DNA from: an uncultured Mediterranea sp.
GTDB taxonomy: Bacteria; Bacteroidota; Bacteroidia; Bacteroidales; Bacteroidaceae
Direction: 5' to 3'
Length of the DNA: 64,000 bases
Assembly: GCA_945831575.1 (NCBI GenBank)
Contig: CAMACX010000008.1
Coordinates: 16,224-80,223, forward strand
Shown one piece after another: positions 10,271 to 20,572 of this stretch. Both the position numbers and the translations under genes were made by a program. The stretch's first letter is position 1, and each line of letters starts with the position of its first letter. The notes below the pieces were generated by a model. The model ran no database searches. It had not been told where the DNA came from and was given only the letters and a program-made list of their open reading frames with translations.

Positions 10271-10987
10271 ATGAAGCAATTGTCCGTCATAACGCCCGTA
10301 AAAGATTCCATCGAACTGACCTTGAAGACGATTGAGGCCGTCATGACCTCATCGTGCCCTGTCCCCTACAGCTATACGGTCTATAATGACTTCAGCACGC
10401 CAGAGAATACCCAGCGGTTGAAGGAGGCCTCCGAACGATGGGGGTTCTGTCTGGTGAATCTCTCCGAGCTGACCGATCATCCTTCGCCCAACTACCTGCT
10501 GGTGTTGCAGATGGCTCAGAAGGAGGCTCTGGAACAGGATGCCGGACTGCTGATTGTGGAGTCGGACGTGGTGGTGAAGCCTACGACGCTCCATGCCCTC
10601 TATGCTGCTGCCTCTGAGCTGACCGACTGCGGCATGGTGGCCTCGGTCACGGTAGATGAGGCGGGGCAAATCAATTTCCCCTACCTCTACGCCAAGAAGC
10701 GTCCGCAGCAGGCCTTTGCCACACGCAAGCGCTTCAGCTTCTGCTGCACACTGCTTCATCCGCGTTTCTTACAGGCTTTCAGCTTCCAGCAGCTTGACCC
10801 TACGAAGCATTGGTATGATGTCACCATCTCCCACGCCTCGCTGCAACTGGGCTTCAAGAACTATCTCTTCACGCTCTTCCCTGTGCTCCATCGCCCCCAC
10901 AGCAGCCGTCCCTGGAAGTTGCTGAAGTACAGCAATCCCTTGAAGTACTATTGGATAAAATACACCAAGGGGTTCGACAAAATCTGA
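10271..10987 (+). CDS. GT2-like glycosyltransferase
   Basis: LSVITPVKDSIELTLKTIEAV...YNDFSTPENTQRL...LLIVESDVVVKP. Confidence 0.75.
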   Translation: MKQLSVITPVKDSIELTLKTIEAVMTSSCPVPYSYTVYNDFSTPENTQRLKEASERWGFCLVNLSELTDHPSPNYLLVLQMAQKEALEQDAGLLIVESDVVVKPTTLHALYAAASELTDCGMVASVTVDEAGQINFPYLYAKKRPQQAFATRKRFSFCCTLLHPRFLQAFSFQQLDPTKHWYDVTISHASLQLGFKNYLFTLFPVLHRPHSSRPWKLLKYSNPLKYYWIKYTKGFDKI

Positions 10988-11019
10988 GTTTTTCTCACTT
11001 GAGTGTTATTTTGAGGACT

Positions 11020-11952
11020 ATGCGCATTTTCTATTATATATTGTTCGGGTTGTGGTACCTGCTCTCGCTGCTTCCGCTGCGGGTGCATTACTTCTTCTCC
11101 GACGTTGTGCTCTATCCACTGCTCTTCTATCTGATAGGCTACCGCCGCAAGGTGGTACAAGACAACCTCAAGGGCTCCTTCCCCGAGAAGAGTGACCGTG
11201 AACTGGCAGCTATTGAGCGCGATTTCTACCATTTCCTCTGCGACTACATGGTGGAGACCGTGAAGACCTTCTCCATGTCCAAGGTGCAGATGATGCGTCG
11301 CATGACTTTCAGCGGACTAGACGAGCTGGTTAAAGCCATGGACCGTGAGCAGAAGCAGTTCTGCTTTGTCTATCTGGGTCACTACTGCAACTGGGAGTGG
11401 ATTGCCTCGATGCCCTACTGGGTACCGTCTGAGTACCACTGTGCCCAGATATACCATCGCTTGCGCAATCCGCAGATGGATGCCCTCTTCCTGCGCCTGC
11501 GCAACCGCTACGGCGGCGAGTGCATCGCCATGCAAGACACCTTGAGGCGCATCATCGAAATCAAGCGAAGCGGACAGAAGGAGATCATCGGCTTCATCTC
11601 CGACCAGGCACCCAAGTGGAACAGCATCCACCATTGGTGCGACTTTTTCCACCGCGATACCCCCGTCTTCATCGGTACAGAAAAGATTGGCAAACAGGTG
11701 GATGCCTTGATCTATTATATGGACATCAAGCGGATAAGGCGTGGCTATTACCATTGTCAGCTCAAGCCTATCACCCATCAAGTAAGGCAGATACCCGACT
11801 TTGAATTGACTGATACCTTCACGCATATTCTGGAGCAGATGATCAGTGCGCAGCCTGCCTATTGGCTCTGGAGCCACAAGCGCTGGAAACGCACCAAGGA
11901 GGAGTGGATTGAACGACAAAAAAATGCCAACGAACATGAGAAAGCAAGCTGA
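11020..11952 (+). CDS. LpxL/HtrB-type lysophospholipid acyltransferase family protein
   Basis: YRRKVVQDNLKGSFPEKS; HYCNWEW; FISDQAPKW; AYWLWSHKRWKR. Confidence 0.92.
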   Translation: MRIFYYILFGLWYLLSLLPLRVHYFFSDVVLYPLLFYLIGYRRKVVQDNLKGSFPEKSDRELAAIERDFYHFLCDYMVETVKTFSMSKVQMMRRMTFSGLDELVKAMDREQKQFCFVYLGHYCNWEWIASMPYWVPSEYHCAQIYHRLRNPQMDALFLRLRNRYGGECIAMQDTLRRIIEIKRSGQKEIIGFISDQAPKWNSIHHWCDFFHRDTPVFIGTEKIGKQVDALIYYMDIKRIRRGYYHCQLKPITHQVRQIPDFELTDTFTHILEQMISAQPAYWLWSHKRWKRTKEEWIERQKNANEHEKAS

Positions 11953-13063
11953 CTACGACTACCTGATTGTAGGTGCCGGCCTCTTTGGTGCCCTCTTTGC
12001 CTGCGAAGCACGTAAGGCAGGAAAGCGTTGCCTTGTCATCGACAAGCGTACCCATACAGGGGGCAATATCCATTGCCTTGAGGTGGAGGGCATCCATGTG
12101 CATCAGTATGGGGCACACATCTTCCATACCAGCAACAGGCAGGTGTGGGATTATGTTAACCATTATGTAGAGTTCAACCGCTACACCAACTCGCCCATCG
12201 CTTCCTATAAGGGACGGCTCTACAACCTCCCCTTCAACATGAATACCTTCTATCAGCTGTGGGGTGTGACAACACCTGCTGAGGCGCAGGCCAGGATTGA
12301 TGCGCAGCGAGCCCGGTATGCCTCCATTGTGGAGCCTGCTAATCTGGAGGAACAAGCCCTGAAGCTCTGCGGTGATGACATTTACCGTATTCTCATTAAG
12401 GGATATACCGAGAAGCAGTGGGGGCGTAAGGCTACGGAGTTGCCTGCTTTCATTATCCGTAGGATTCCCTTCCGTTTTACTTTCGATAACAATTACTTCA
12501 ACGATGCCTATCAGGGCATTCCCATTGGCGGCTATAATCCACTCATCGAAGCGTTGCTTCAGGGGGTAGAGGTGCGGTTGGGGGTGAATTACTTCGAGGC
12601 GCGCGACTTCTGGAATACACAAGCCAAGAAGTTGCTCTTCACCGGATGTATTGATGAATTTTTCGACTATCGCTTTGGCCATCTGGAGTATCGCAGCTTG
12701 AGGTTCGACCATCAACAGATTCCTGTAGCTAACTTCCAGGGTAATGCTGTAGTGAACTATACAGAGGCAGAGGTACCCTATACCCGTATCATTGAGCATA
12801 AGCATTTTGAGTTTGGAAGTCAACCTCATACGGTGGTCACTTACGAATATCCCGAAGCCTTTGCTCCAGGTAAGGAGCCCTACTATCCTGTTAACGATGA
12901 AGTCAATACAGCTCGCTTGAAGCAATACAAGGACGTGGCCAAGGTTCAGCAGCAGGTACTCTTTGGTGGACGGCTGGGTCAGTACGTCTATGCTGATATG
13001 GACGATACGGTAGAGGCTGCTTACCGTCTGGCGCAAGCGGAGTTTACATCTTCTAATCATTAA
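11936..13063 (+). CDS. glf: UDP-galactopyranose mutase
   Basis: DYDYLIVGAGLFGALFACEARKAGKRCLVIDKRTHTGGNIHCLEVEGIHVHQYGAHIFHTSNRQVWDYV. Confidence 0.97.
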   Translation: MRKQADYDYLIVGAGLFGALFACEARKAGKRCLVIDKRTHTGGNIHCLEVEGIHVHQYGAHIFHTSNRQVWDYVNHYVEFNRYTNSPIASYKGRLYNLPFNMNTFYQLWGVTTPAEAQARIDAQRARYASIVEPANLEEQALKLCGDDIYRILIKGYTEKQWGRKATELPAFIIRRIPFRFTFDNNYFNDAYQGIPIGGYNPLIEALLQGVEVRLGVNYFEARDFWNTQAKKLLFTGCIDEFFDYRFGHLEYRSLRFDHQQIPVANFQGNAVVNYTEAEVPYTRIIEHKHFEFGSQPHTVVTYEYPEAFAPGKEPYYPVNDEVNTARLKQYKDVAKVQQQVLFGGRLGQYVYADMDDTVEAAYRLAQAEFTSSNH

Positions 13064-13076
13064 TTACGAATCTGTC

Positions 13077-13847
13077 ATGACCAATCCATATCCTCCCCGA
13101 ACAATCCTTCAGCGGCTGACGAAGCCTCGATTTTATGATGTTGCTCCTCGCTTTGCTGAGGTAGAACCCTTTGTCCGCAGCCTGCCTGAACGGTTTGATG
13201 CGGGTGAAGGTGAGGTGATTTATCAGGGACGCAACACGCTGCGACGGATGGAGTATGCAGGGTATCAGTTGGTGGTGAAGTCGTTTACACGGCCTTATAT
13301 TATCAACCGTCTGGTATACGGCATCGTAAGGGGTAGCAAGGCTAAGCGCTCTTTCCTCTACGCCAAAGCTTTTCAGCTGATGGGAGTAGGCACCCCCACA
13401 CCCGTTGCATGGTTGGACCAACGCAATGGATTGTTACTTGATAAGAGCTACTATGTCAGCTTGCTGTCCGATTGTCCCTATCGTTACGAGGTGCTGTTCG
13501 AACAGCCGTTTGCCTGTATGGAGGAGGTGCTTCGAGCAATCGGAAGACAGACTGCGTTGCTCCACGAGCATGGCTATGCCCATAAGGACTATGGCCGAGG
13601 TAACATCCTCTTCAAGTCCTTGCCAGACGGCAAGGTGAAGCTCGAAGTGGTTGACCTCAATCGGATGCATCTGGGCAAGATAGGACTCAAGGAGGGCTGC
13701 AAGAATTTCTGTCGTCTGCCGGCTACTGAGCAGATGCATCGCTGGATGGCCGAGGAATATGCCAAGGCACGAGGTTACGATGCAGAGACTTGCTACGAGC
13801 TGATTGCTGCCTACCGTCATGCCGACAAGGGTGAGGAGGAGTATTAA
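13077..13847 (+). CDS. Lipopolysaccharide kinase (Kdo/WaaP-type) family protein
   Basis: VVKSFTRPYIINRLVYGIVRGSKAKRSFLYAKAFQLMGVGTPTPVAW; HEHGYAHKDYGRGNILF; VVDLNRM. Confidence 0.85.
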   Translation: MTNPYPPRTILQRLTKPRFYDVAPRFAEVEPFVRSLPERFDAGEGEVIYQGRNTLRRMEYAGYQLVVKSFTRPYIINRLVYGIVRGSKAKRSFLYAKAFQLMGVGTPTPVAWLDQRNGLLLDKSYYVSLLSDCPYRYEVLFEQPFACMEEVLRAIGRQTALLHEHGYAHKDYGRGNILFKSLPDGKVKLEVVDLNRMHLGKIGLKEGCKNFCRLPATEQMHRWMAEEYAKARGYDAETCYELIAAYRHADKGEEEY

Positions 13848-13892
13848 TTACACAATGAGGAGAGTTTTAACTTTTAAGAAATAGTGAGAGAG

Positions 13893-14789
13893 ATGAAACT
13901 GTTTGCTGTAGTAGTGACCTTCAATCGCTTGGAGTTGCTCAAGCGCAACATCAGTTGCCTGAGGCGGAATACGCCCATTACTTGTATTGTGGTGGTAAAC
14001 AACGGAAGTACTGATGGTACAGCCCAGTGGCTTGACCAACAGGCTGATCTCTGTGTAATTCACCAGCAGAACGTGGGAGGCTCGGGAGGCTTCTACACAG
14101 GCATTGACTATGCCTACAGGCAAGGGGCTGACTGGATATGGTGCATGGATGATGATGTCTTCCCCCGTGCAGACTGCCTGGAGCAGTTGTTGGCAGAGGC
14201 CCATGACCCGAAGATTGGCATCTTGGCTCCACGTCGATTGATGGACGGGGAGATATTCTGTCACGACTTCCAGGACTATAACCTCACGAACCCTTTCCGG
14301 TCGATGTACATGCAACGGGTTCGTAATGAGGAAGTGAATGCTCCAATTCATGTAGCCGGTACCGCCTTTGAGGGCCCTCTGATACGGCGCGAGGTGGTGG
14401 AGCGCATCGGTCTGCCCAATAGGGAACTCTTCATCTTCTGCGATGATACCGACTATTGCCTCCGTACCATACAGGCAGGATTCACTATCCTCTACGTTCC
14501 CGCTGCCTTGATGGATAAACAGAAATTCTTTAGCCACGACAGCTGGAGTGAACGCAACCGCAAGAAGAAGTGGAAGCGCTTCTATCAAGTACGTAACTCA
14601 GCCTACTTGAACCATCGCTATGGCCGTAACTGGGGTGTCAGGTACCTGCGTGGCTTTATCAATGTGTCTGGCTATTTGTTCACGGCATTCATCACGTTCC
14701 CTTTCTCCAAGGCCTGGCAATGGAGTGATATCAGCAAACTGTGGCGTGCCTACAGCGACGGTATTCATGAGCGACTGGGTATTATGTAG
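13893..14789 (+). CDS. GT2 family glycosyltransferase, possibly galactofuranosyltransferase
   Basis: VVVTFNRLELLKRNISCL; NVGGSGGFYTGIDYAYRQGADWIWCMDDDVFP. Confidence 0.85.
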   Translation: MKLFAVVVTFNRLELLKRNISCLRRNTPITCIVVVNNGSTDGTAQWLDQQADLCVIHQQNVGGSGGFYTGIDYAYRQGADWIWCMDDDVFPRADCLEQLLAEAHDPKIGILAPRRLMDGEIFCHDFQDYNLTNPFRSMYMQRVRNEEVNAPIHVAGTAFEGPLIRREVVERIGLPNRELFIFCDDTDYCLRTIQAGFTILYVPAALMDKQKFFSHDSWSERNRKKKWKRFYQVRNSAYLNHRYGRNWGVRYLRGFINVSGYLFTAFITFPFSKAWQWSDISKLWRAYSDGIHERLGIM

Positions 14790-14819
14790 ATCCGTTTCTT
14801 TTCATTATTCGAAAACGCT

Positions 14820-15698
14820 ATGAAATTTTTTAAAAGTATCGAACGAAAGATCAGCCACCTCAAGCAGCAATACCTGTTGCATCTATTATTGAGGAAGTAT
14901 CATCAAGACGAAGTGATTCAGCGTTTTGCTCAGATTAATCCTGAGAGTGAGGGCTGTGGGGAGATTGGGGCGACATCGCCTATCTGGGTCTGCTGGTGGC
15001 AGGGTGAGAAACAGATGCCCGAGGTGGTCAATCTGTGCTATCGTTCCATCAAGAAGCATGCCTGCCAGCATCCCGTGGTGCTGCTTACCGAGGAGAATCA
15101 GGCGCAGTATCTACATCTGCCTCCCATAGTATGGAGTAAGTATCAAGCCGGACTCATTTCGCGAACCCATCTGTCAGATATTGCCCGCGTTTATCTGCTC
15201 AAGGAGTACGGAGGCATCTGGATGGACGCTACCATCCTGCTGACGGAGGATATAGACCGCGTGGTGGATATTCATTGTTCCTATTGGAGTTATCGGCACG
15301 TGACCCCTTATAATAATGTGTCTAAGGGATTATGGACTGGATATTTTCAGGCCAGTGGTAAAGGGCATTTTATTCCTGCTTATCTCTATGACTCCTTCAT
15401 CCATTGGTGGAAACATAACGAGCAGCTGTTCACTTATTTGCTTATTGATTACGTGCTCCGTTTAGGCTACGATCATTTATTAGCTATGCGTAGCTGCATA
15501 GACCATCTTCCTGTACGTCCTATTGGTATGCTGCGCAAGATTCTAGATGCAGAGTACGATTCCGTCCAGTGGGAGCGGGTCATAGGTGAAGCACCATTCC
15601 ATAAGTTATCCTACAAGAAATACACGAAAAAGTGTACCAAGCAGGGCAAAACCACTCACTATGCTCATCTGCTTGAACTTTACGGTCCACGGGATTAA
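14820..15698 (+). CDS. Capsular polysaccharide synthesis / DXD-type glycosyltransferase (Caps_synth-like)
   Basis: PIWVCWWQGEKQMPEVVNLCYRSIKKH; RTHLSDIARVYLLKEYGGIWMDATILL. Confidence 0.85.
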   Translation: MKFFKSIERKISHLKQQYLLHLLLRKYHQDEVIQRFAQINPESEGCGEIGATSPIWVCWWQGEKQMPEVVNLCYRSIKKHACQHPVVLLTEENQAQYLHLPPIVWSKYQAGLISRTHLSDIARVYLLKEYGGIWMDATILLTEDIDRVVDIHCSYWSYRHVTPYNNVSKGLWTGYFQASGKGHFIPAYLYDSFIHWWKHNEQLFTYLLIDYVLRLGYDHLLAMRSCIDHLPVRPIGMLRKILDAEYDSVQWERVIGEAPFHKLSYKKYTKKCTKQGKTTHYAHLLELYGPRD

Positions 15699-15733
15699 AA
15701 AACGGTCATCTGTCATATTATTTTTAGTCTGAA

Positions 15734-15766
15734 TTTGTCGCATCTGAAATAAATGTTGTATTTTTG
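15734..15766 (+). promoter_or_regulatory. Bacteroidetes-type promoter (TTTG-N21-TATTTTTG)
   Basis: TTTG 15734-15737 and TAnnTTTG match 15759-15766, upstream of the LtaS-like gene. Confidence 0.6.
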
Positions 15767-15816
15767 CAATCAAAAGAAAATAATTAATCCCTTAATAATT
15801 GCAATAATACACTGAG

Positions 15817-17787
15817 ATGCAATCAGATAATCATTGTTTTTCCCGCGGTCGTTTCGGATTGGTCCTGTCCTTGCTGATTAAGATTCATCTGCTCGGCCTG
15901 TTATTTCTCTCTTTTTTCCGTTTGGCGGAGTATGTTGCCCTTAGGGGAATGGTGGAGCATGGCGAAGCATCGGTACTGACAGCTTTTGTTCGAGGTGTAT
16001 GGTTTGACAATGTAGTGGGGTGCTATGTCCTGATTGTGCCCTTGGCATTGCTGCTCATTGCTGGTTGCTTCGGTTGCTTTGCCCGCTGGCTGAGACGCTT
16101 CACAATGGTGTGGATGGGGGTGCTCTATGTGCTCTGCTTCGCTATTTCGGCAGCCAATATACCCTACTTTGCCTACTTTTTTCAGAATATCAATTCGGGT
16201 ATCTTTGGTTGGTTTGGGTATGCGGGAACTACGGCCGGCATGGTGGTAGGCGAATCTTCTTACCTCGTTTACATTTCGATGTGGGCGGTATTGTCGGTAC
16301 TCTTCTCGTGGATTATGATGCGTATGGAGCGCAACCTTAATCAGCGTATGTGTGTCGTGGAGGGCAGTAGGGAAAAGGTGGTACCGCTGCATAGTTTGCT
16401 CCGTAGTCTTCTCACGCTGACTGCCATCGCACTCTGTCTGCTGGGTATTCGTGGACGCACGGGTTACAACCCCATCAAGGTGAGTCAGGCTTATTACTGC
16501 TCTGACCCACTGCTCAATCAGTTGGGTATTGCTCCGGCGTTCAACTTGCTGACCAGTGTGATGGACGATATGCGCAAGGAGAACGCTGAATTGCAGTTAA
16601 TGCCCTATGCTGAGGCTATTGCTGAAGCACGCCGGGAGTTGGGCATTGAGGGAAAAGTAGATTCAACCGATGTGTTGTATCGGCGTGTGGAGCCAGACAG
16701 CACCGTCACTGCTCAGCATCCCAATGTGGTGATTATCCTTATGGAATCGATGTCGGCTCGCCTGATGCAGCACTTTGGTCAGACGCAGCGCCTCACTCCG
16801 GTACTCGATAGTTTATACAATCACTCTCTGGCTTTCAGCCGTTGCTATTCGGCAGGTGTACACACCAATCACGGTCTCACTGCCACTCTTTACTCGTTTC
16901 CAGCCTTGATGAAGCGCAACCTGATGAAGGGTACGGTAACCCCTCACCGCGAGGGAATCCCCACGGTGCTCAAGGAGTATGGCTACCGCAACCTCTTCTT
17001 TATGACTCATGAAGCGCAGTATGACAACATGAACGCCTTCTTCCGTACCAACGGCTATGATGAGGTGTATGCACAGGAGGACTATCCAAAGAGTGAGGTA
17101 GTGAACAGCTTCGGAGTGAGTGACCGTTTCCTCTTCCGTTTTGCTCTTGGAAAGCTGCAAGAGACTGCCTCAGCTCATCAGCCCTTCATGGCAACATTGC
17201 TTACTATCAGCAATCATCCACCCTACATCATCCCTGATGATTTTCATCCGCGAAGCAGTGAGAAAGAAACGCAGATAGTGGAGTATGCCGACTATTGTCT
17301 CGGGCAATTTCTTAGTGAGGCACGTAAGCAATCGTGGTATGATCATACGCTGTTCGTGGTGCTGGCTGACCATGGGAAGATTGTGGGGCAGGTGGATAGC
17401 GAACTGCCGCAGTCGTACAACCATATCCCGTTGCTTTTCTTTGGGCGGGGAGTGACGCCCGCACAGCATACATCGCTGGCTACGCAGGTAGATGTGATGC
17501 CTACTCTGCTTGGAATGCTAAATATGGGATATGCCTACCACGGCTTTGGGGTGAATCTGCTGGAGGCGCAACGTGACAAGGTATGCTACTCGGCAGACAA
17601 CCAAATAGTGGCCCGTACCAATGAGGCTTGTTATATCCACACTTCATCTACAGGACTGGATAGCTACTACCGCGAGCAATCTGACAATACCCTGTTGCCC
17701 GCTACACCCGACAGTCTTTTCCATTCGCTGCAGCGTTATGCTTATGCGATGATGCAGACTGCTGAATATTGCTACAGGTATCAGTAG
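15817..17787 (+). CDS. LTA synthase-like sulfatase-fold membrane phosphotransferase
   Basis: 656 aa; five N-terminal TM helices; NVVIILMESMSARLM; YSAGVHTNHG; VVLADHGKI. Confidence 0.9.
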   Translation: MQSDNHCFSRGRFGLVLSLLIKIHLLGLLFLSFFRLAEYVALRGMVEHGEASVLTAFVRGVWFDNVVGCYVLIVPLALLLIAGCFGCFARWLRRFTMVWMGVLYVLCFAISAANIPYFAYFFQNINSGIFGWFGYAGTTAGMVVGESSYLVYISMWAVLSVLFSWIMMRMERNLNQRMCVVEGSREKVVPLHSLLRSLLTLTAIALCLLGIRGRTGYNPIKVSQAYYCSDPLLNQLGIAPAFNLLTSVMDDMRKENAELQLMPYAEAIAEARRELGIEGKVDSTDVLYRRVEPDSTVTAQHPNVVIILMESMSARLMQHFGQTQRLTPVLDSLYNHSLAFSRCYSAGVHTNHGLTATLYSFPALMKRNLMKGTVTPHREGIPTVLKEYGYRNLFFMTHEAQYDNMNAFFRTNGYDEVYAQEDYPKSEVVNSFGVSDRFLFRFALGKLQETASAHQPFMATLLTISNHPPYIIPDDFHPRSSEKETQIVEYADYCLGQFLSEARKQSWYDHTLFVVLADHGKIVGQVDSELPQSYNHIPLLFFGRGVTPAQHTSLATQVDVMPTLLGMLNMGYAYHGFGVNLLEAQRDKVCYSADNQIVARTNEACYIHTSSTGLDSYYREQSDNTLLPATPDSLFHSLQRYAYAMMQTAEYCYRYQ

Positions 17788-17817
17788 TAGCCTTTCTATC
17801 TTTTTTCACATGAATAT

Positions 17818-18098
17818 TTTGTGAATACATCTCTCAGTCTTATCTTTGCACTGTGAATCAACCATAAAGACGAAGACGATGATGATAGAAGCGCGGTACG
17901 GAAATCATGCTTCGTGACAAGAGGATAGAAGAGCAGCAGAACCGGCTTATGGAGCAGCAGAACCTGCTTACGGAAGAACGTAGGAAAGTTCATACCTTGA
18001 TATCTGCTCTGATGGCTAATGGTATGTCCGTGGAGCAGATATCTGTTATGACGGGTTACTGCATATATGAAGTGCGCTCATACTTTGAGGAAACTTAA
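17818..18098 (+). pseudogene. Internally deleted copy of the Rpn-type nuclease gene (promoter plus C-terminal coiled-coil tail retained)
   Basis: GAATATTTTGTGAAT(A/T)CATCTCTCAG(T/C)CTTATCTTTGCACTGTGAATCAA is shared with the region upstream of 19583; ATGATGATA is then fused directly to AAGCGCG(G/A)TACGGAAATCATGCT, and the tail MLRDKRIEEQQNRL...MANGMSVEQISVMTG matches the C-terminus of the 20.5 kb gene. Confidence 0.85.
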
Positions 18099-19282
18099 CA
18101 TTCTGCTGTGTGCTCTATGGGTGGCAGGCTTTGGAAATGGCGTGTAGTCCACACTTGGATAAGGAATACCAGGCTGATGCCTATGGTTATCTTGTAGGGG
18201 CCTACCACATCCTCTGTCCCATATAGGAGGTTAGAGAGTGGAATGATAATGAGGGGTGAGATAAACTGCCCTAGATAGAGCGCTGCCGATAGCATTGGCA
18301 TTACCGTAGTAGCCGAGGTTTTGCCACCTTTGATGGAGGCTATCGTCATGAAGTAGGGTACACCCACGCCGTTGGCTATTCCGATGAAGGCTGAGCCTAT
18401 TGCTAACAGCAGTGAGCTGTCTGCACAGGTATAGCAGGCGTACCCGATGATGAAGGCTATTGGGGCAAAGTACTTGATTGAAGTACGGAAACAGTCCATT
18501 AGCTGACCGAACGCCAGCCCCACGAAGAAGGCTAATAGGTCGAGTGCCACCATGAGTAGGGTGATGGTCGCGGTGTCAAGCCCCAACTGCTTGCCCGTGA
18601 TGATGGCAAAATTGGTGGGGAAGACGAAGAATACCATCGTAAGCAGCAGAATGCCTACCACCGAAGGGTGGAACTTGAGTAATTGTCTGGGCTCGAAGAT
18701 CTTGCCACGCTTGTTCTCCGTACCAAGTCTTTCATTAGGCAGCCAGCGTATAATCATCAGGAGTGCTACCATGCCGAGGAGATAGACGTAGAATGAATAA
18801 TTCCACTCGATAGAAGCCAATACACCAGCTAGCAGTGTACCTACTACACCGCCCATCTGGTTCATGGCAGCAGATAGTCCCATCAGCCTTGCCTGTTCCT
18901 GGGGCGGATAGAAGTAGGAGAGTAACCCTGTGGAGAGCGGCATGATGAGTCCCACGCTCACGCCTAGTGAGGCCCGCATCACGAGCAGAGCCGCCAAATT
19001 GTCGATGAAGACACATCCTGTACCTGCCACTACATAAATCAGCAGACCTACCACGGCAATCGTGCGGGTGCGCCATAAGCGGCTAATCTGTAGGAAGAAC
19101 AAGTTGGTGAGGATGATGAACAGGGCAGGCAGACTAATGATGAGTTGCACCATAATCTCAGGAGCATCTGCGAAATGCTGATGAATGACTCCCATGGCCG
19201 GGGCAATGGCTGCTGCTGCCATGATTGTAAGAAGCGACATCGACAGGATGGTCGCTGTAACCATTTTTGTAATTTTACTCAT
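18095..19282 (-). CDS. MFS transporter
   Basis: 395 aa, about 12 TM segments; AALLVMRASLGVSVGLIMPLSTGLLSYFYPPQEQARLMGLSAAMNQMGGVVGTLLAGVLA. Confidence 0.88.
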   Translation of the reverse strand: MSKITKMVTATILSMSLLTIMAAAAIAPAMGVIHQHFADAPEIMVQLIISLPALFIILTNLFFLQISRLWRTRTIAVVGLLIYVVAGTGCVFIDNLAALLVMRASLGVSVGLIMPLSTGLLSYFYPPQEQARLMGLSAAMNQMGGVVGTLLAGVLASIEWNYSFYVYLLGMVALLMIIRWLPNERLGTENKRGKIFEPRQLLKFHPSVVGILLLTMVFFVFPTNFAIITGKQLGLDTATITLLMVALDLLAFFVGLAFGQLMDCFRTSIKYFAPIAFIIGYACYTCADSSLLLAIGSAFIGIANGVGVPYFMTIASIKGGKTSATTVMPMLSAALYLGQFISPLIIIPLSNLLYGTEDVVGPYKITIGISLVFLIQVWTTRHFQSLPPIEHTAEC

Positions 19283-19511
19283 ATTCGCTTTATCTGTACA
19301 TTAAAAAAGTGTCCCAACCACATAAAATCAACTAGACTTACGTGGTTGGGACACACACTACATGTTGTTTTCTTTTCGGCTGCGAAGTTCCTAAAAAATC
19401 TGCGCTCCACCAAATTTACACCGCATATTTTTTAGAAAAATTAAAGATTGATTCCCAAGGTGTCTCTTTATTAATCAAGAGCCATGCACATGCAATTTTT
19501 CTCATGAATAT

Positions 19512-19542
19512 TTTGTGAATTCATCTCTCAGCCTTATCTTTG
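19512..19542 (+). promoter_or_regulatory. Bacteroidetes-type promoter (TTTG-N19-TATCTTTG)
   Basis: Exact TAnnTTTG match; an equivalent copy lies at 17818-17848. Confidence 0.65.
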
Positions 19543-19582
19543 CACTGTGAATCAATCGAAAACGACATAACATGCAGAGAAG

Positions 19583-20572
19583 ATGATGATAACAGTAGCC
19601 AATCCGATTTACGATGCGGTGTTCAAGTATCTCATGGAGGACGAACGCATTGCACGTACGTTGCTTTCAGCACTACTCAAGAAGAAAGTGCTGCAAGTCA
19701 GCACGCGTCGACATGAATATACCAATGGTACACGAGACAACATATCCATGTTTCGTATAGACTTCGCTGCGCAGGTGCTACAGGATGATGGTTCAGTAAA
19801 GTTGGTGCTCATTGAGCTGCAGAAGACTTGGCTCGACACTGAGACGCTCCGTTTCCGTCAGTACCTCGGTGCGCAGTATCAGAATCCGGAGAATATAGTC
19901 AAGGAGGATAATCCGCAGGGTTATGCCACCCCCATGATTGCCGTCTATATGCTGGGTCACCGTGTGGGTGACATTGAGGAGCCAGTCATCTACGTCAACC
20001 ACCGTTCCTACAACTATGAGGGTCAGGAGGTGACGAAAGGTATCCCAGATTCCTTCGTGGAAAGTCTGACTCATGACAGCATTATCATTCAGTTGCCCTT
20101 GCTCCACGGCCAAATCAATAACCGGTTAGAGAAAGTGCTGAGCGTATTTGATCAGAGTCGCAAGGATGAAAATAGCCGTCAAATTATGCGGATTGATGAA
20201 TCGCTCTATGCTGATGATGCAGATATGCTGTACATACTTCATCGGTTGACTTCTGCTGCTGCCGATGCCAAACTCCGTCAGGACATGAACGTGGAGGATG
20301 AGTATTTCTCTGCCATTGAGAAGCGCGATACGGAAATCATGCTCCGTGACAAGAAAATTGAAGAGCAAGGTATTGAACTGGCAAAACGTGAATATCTATT
20401 GGAAGAGCAGCAGAATCAGCTTACAGAGCAGCAGAATCAGCTATTAAAAGAACGTAAGAAGTTACACTCCTTAGTGTCAGCTTTGGTGGCAAGTGGCATG
20501 TCTTTGGAGCAGATAGCGACCATGACAGGCAATAGCATAGATGAAATTAACTCTTGTCTTGGTGCAGATTAA
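19583..20572 (+). CDS. Rpn family recombination-promoting nuclease / PD-(D/E)XK nuclease family transposase
   Basis: MMITVANPIYDAVFKYLMEDERIARTLLSALL...VLIELQKTW; C-terminal SALVASGMSLEQIATMTGNSIDEI. Confidence 0.9.
   Translation: MMITVANPIYDAVFKYLMEDERIARTLLSALLKKKVLQVSTRRHEYTNGTRDNISMFRIDFAAQVLQDDGSVKLVLIELQKTWLDTETLRFRQYLGAQYQNPENIVKEDNPQGYATPMIAVYMLGHRVGDIEEPVIYVNHRSYNYEGQEVTKGIPDSFVESLTHDSIIIQLPLLHGQINNRLEKVLSVFDQSRKDENSRQIMRIDESLYADDADMLYILHRLTSAAADAKLRQDMNVEDEYFSAIEKRDTEIMLRDKKIEEQGIELAKREYLLEEQQNQLTEQQNQLLKERKKLHSLVSALVASGMSLEQIATMTGNSIDEINSCLGAD

Noticed and set aside
11843-13060. 405-aa minus-strand ORF opposite glf
   Set aside because: Fully mirrors UDP-galactopyranose mutase; no recognisable motifs and no independent context.
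15817-17787. LtaS-like protein as evidence for lipoteichoic acid
   Set aside because: The context is Gram-negative Bacteroidales. The family also includes phosphoethanolamine and phosphoglycerol transferases acting on LOS and glycans.
19583-20572. Rpn-type gene as an active transposon
   Set aside because: No terminal inverted repeats or target duplications were seen. Such genes are now generally regarded as nucleases rather than autonomous transposases.
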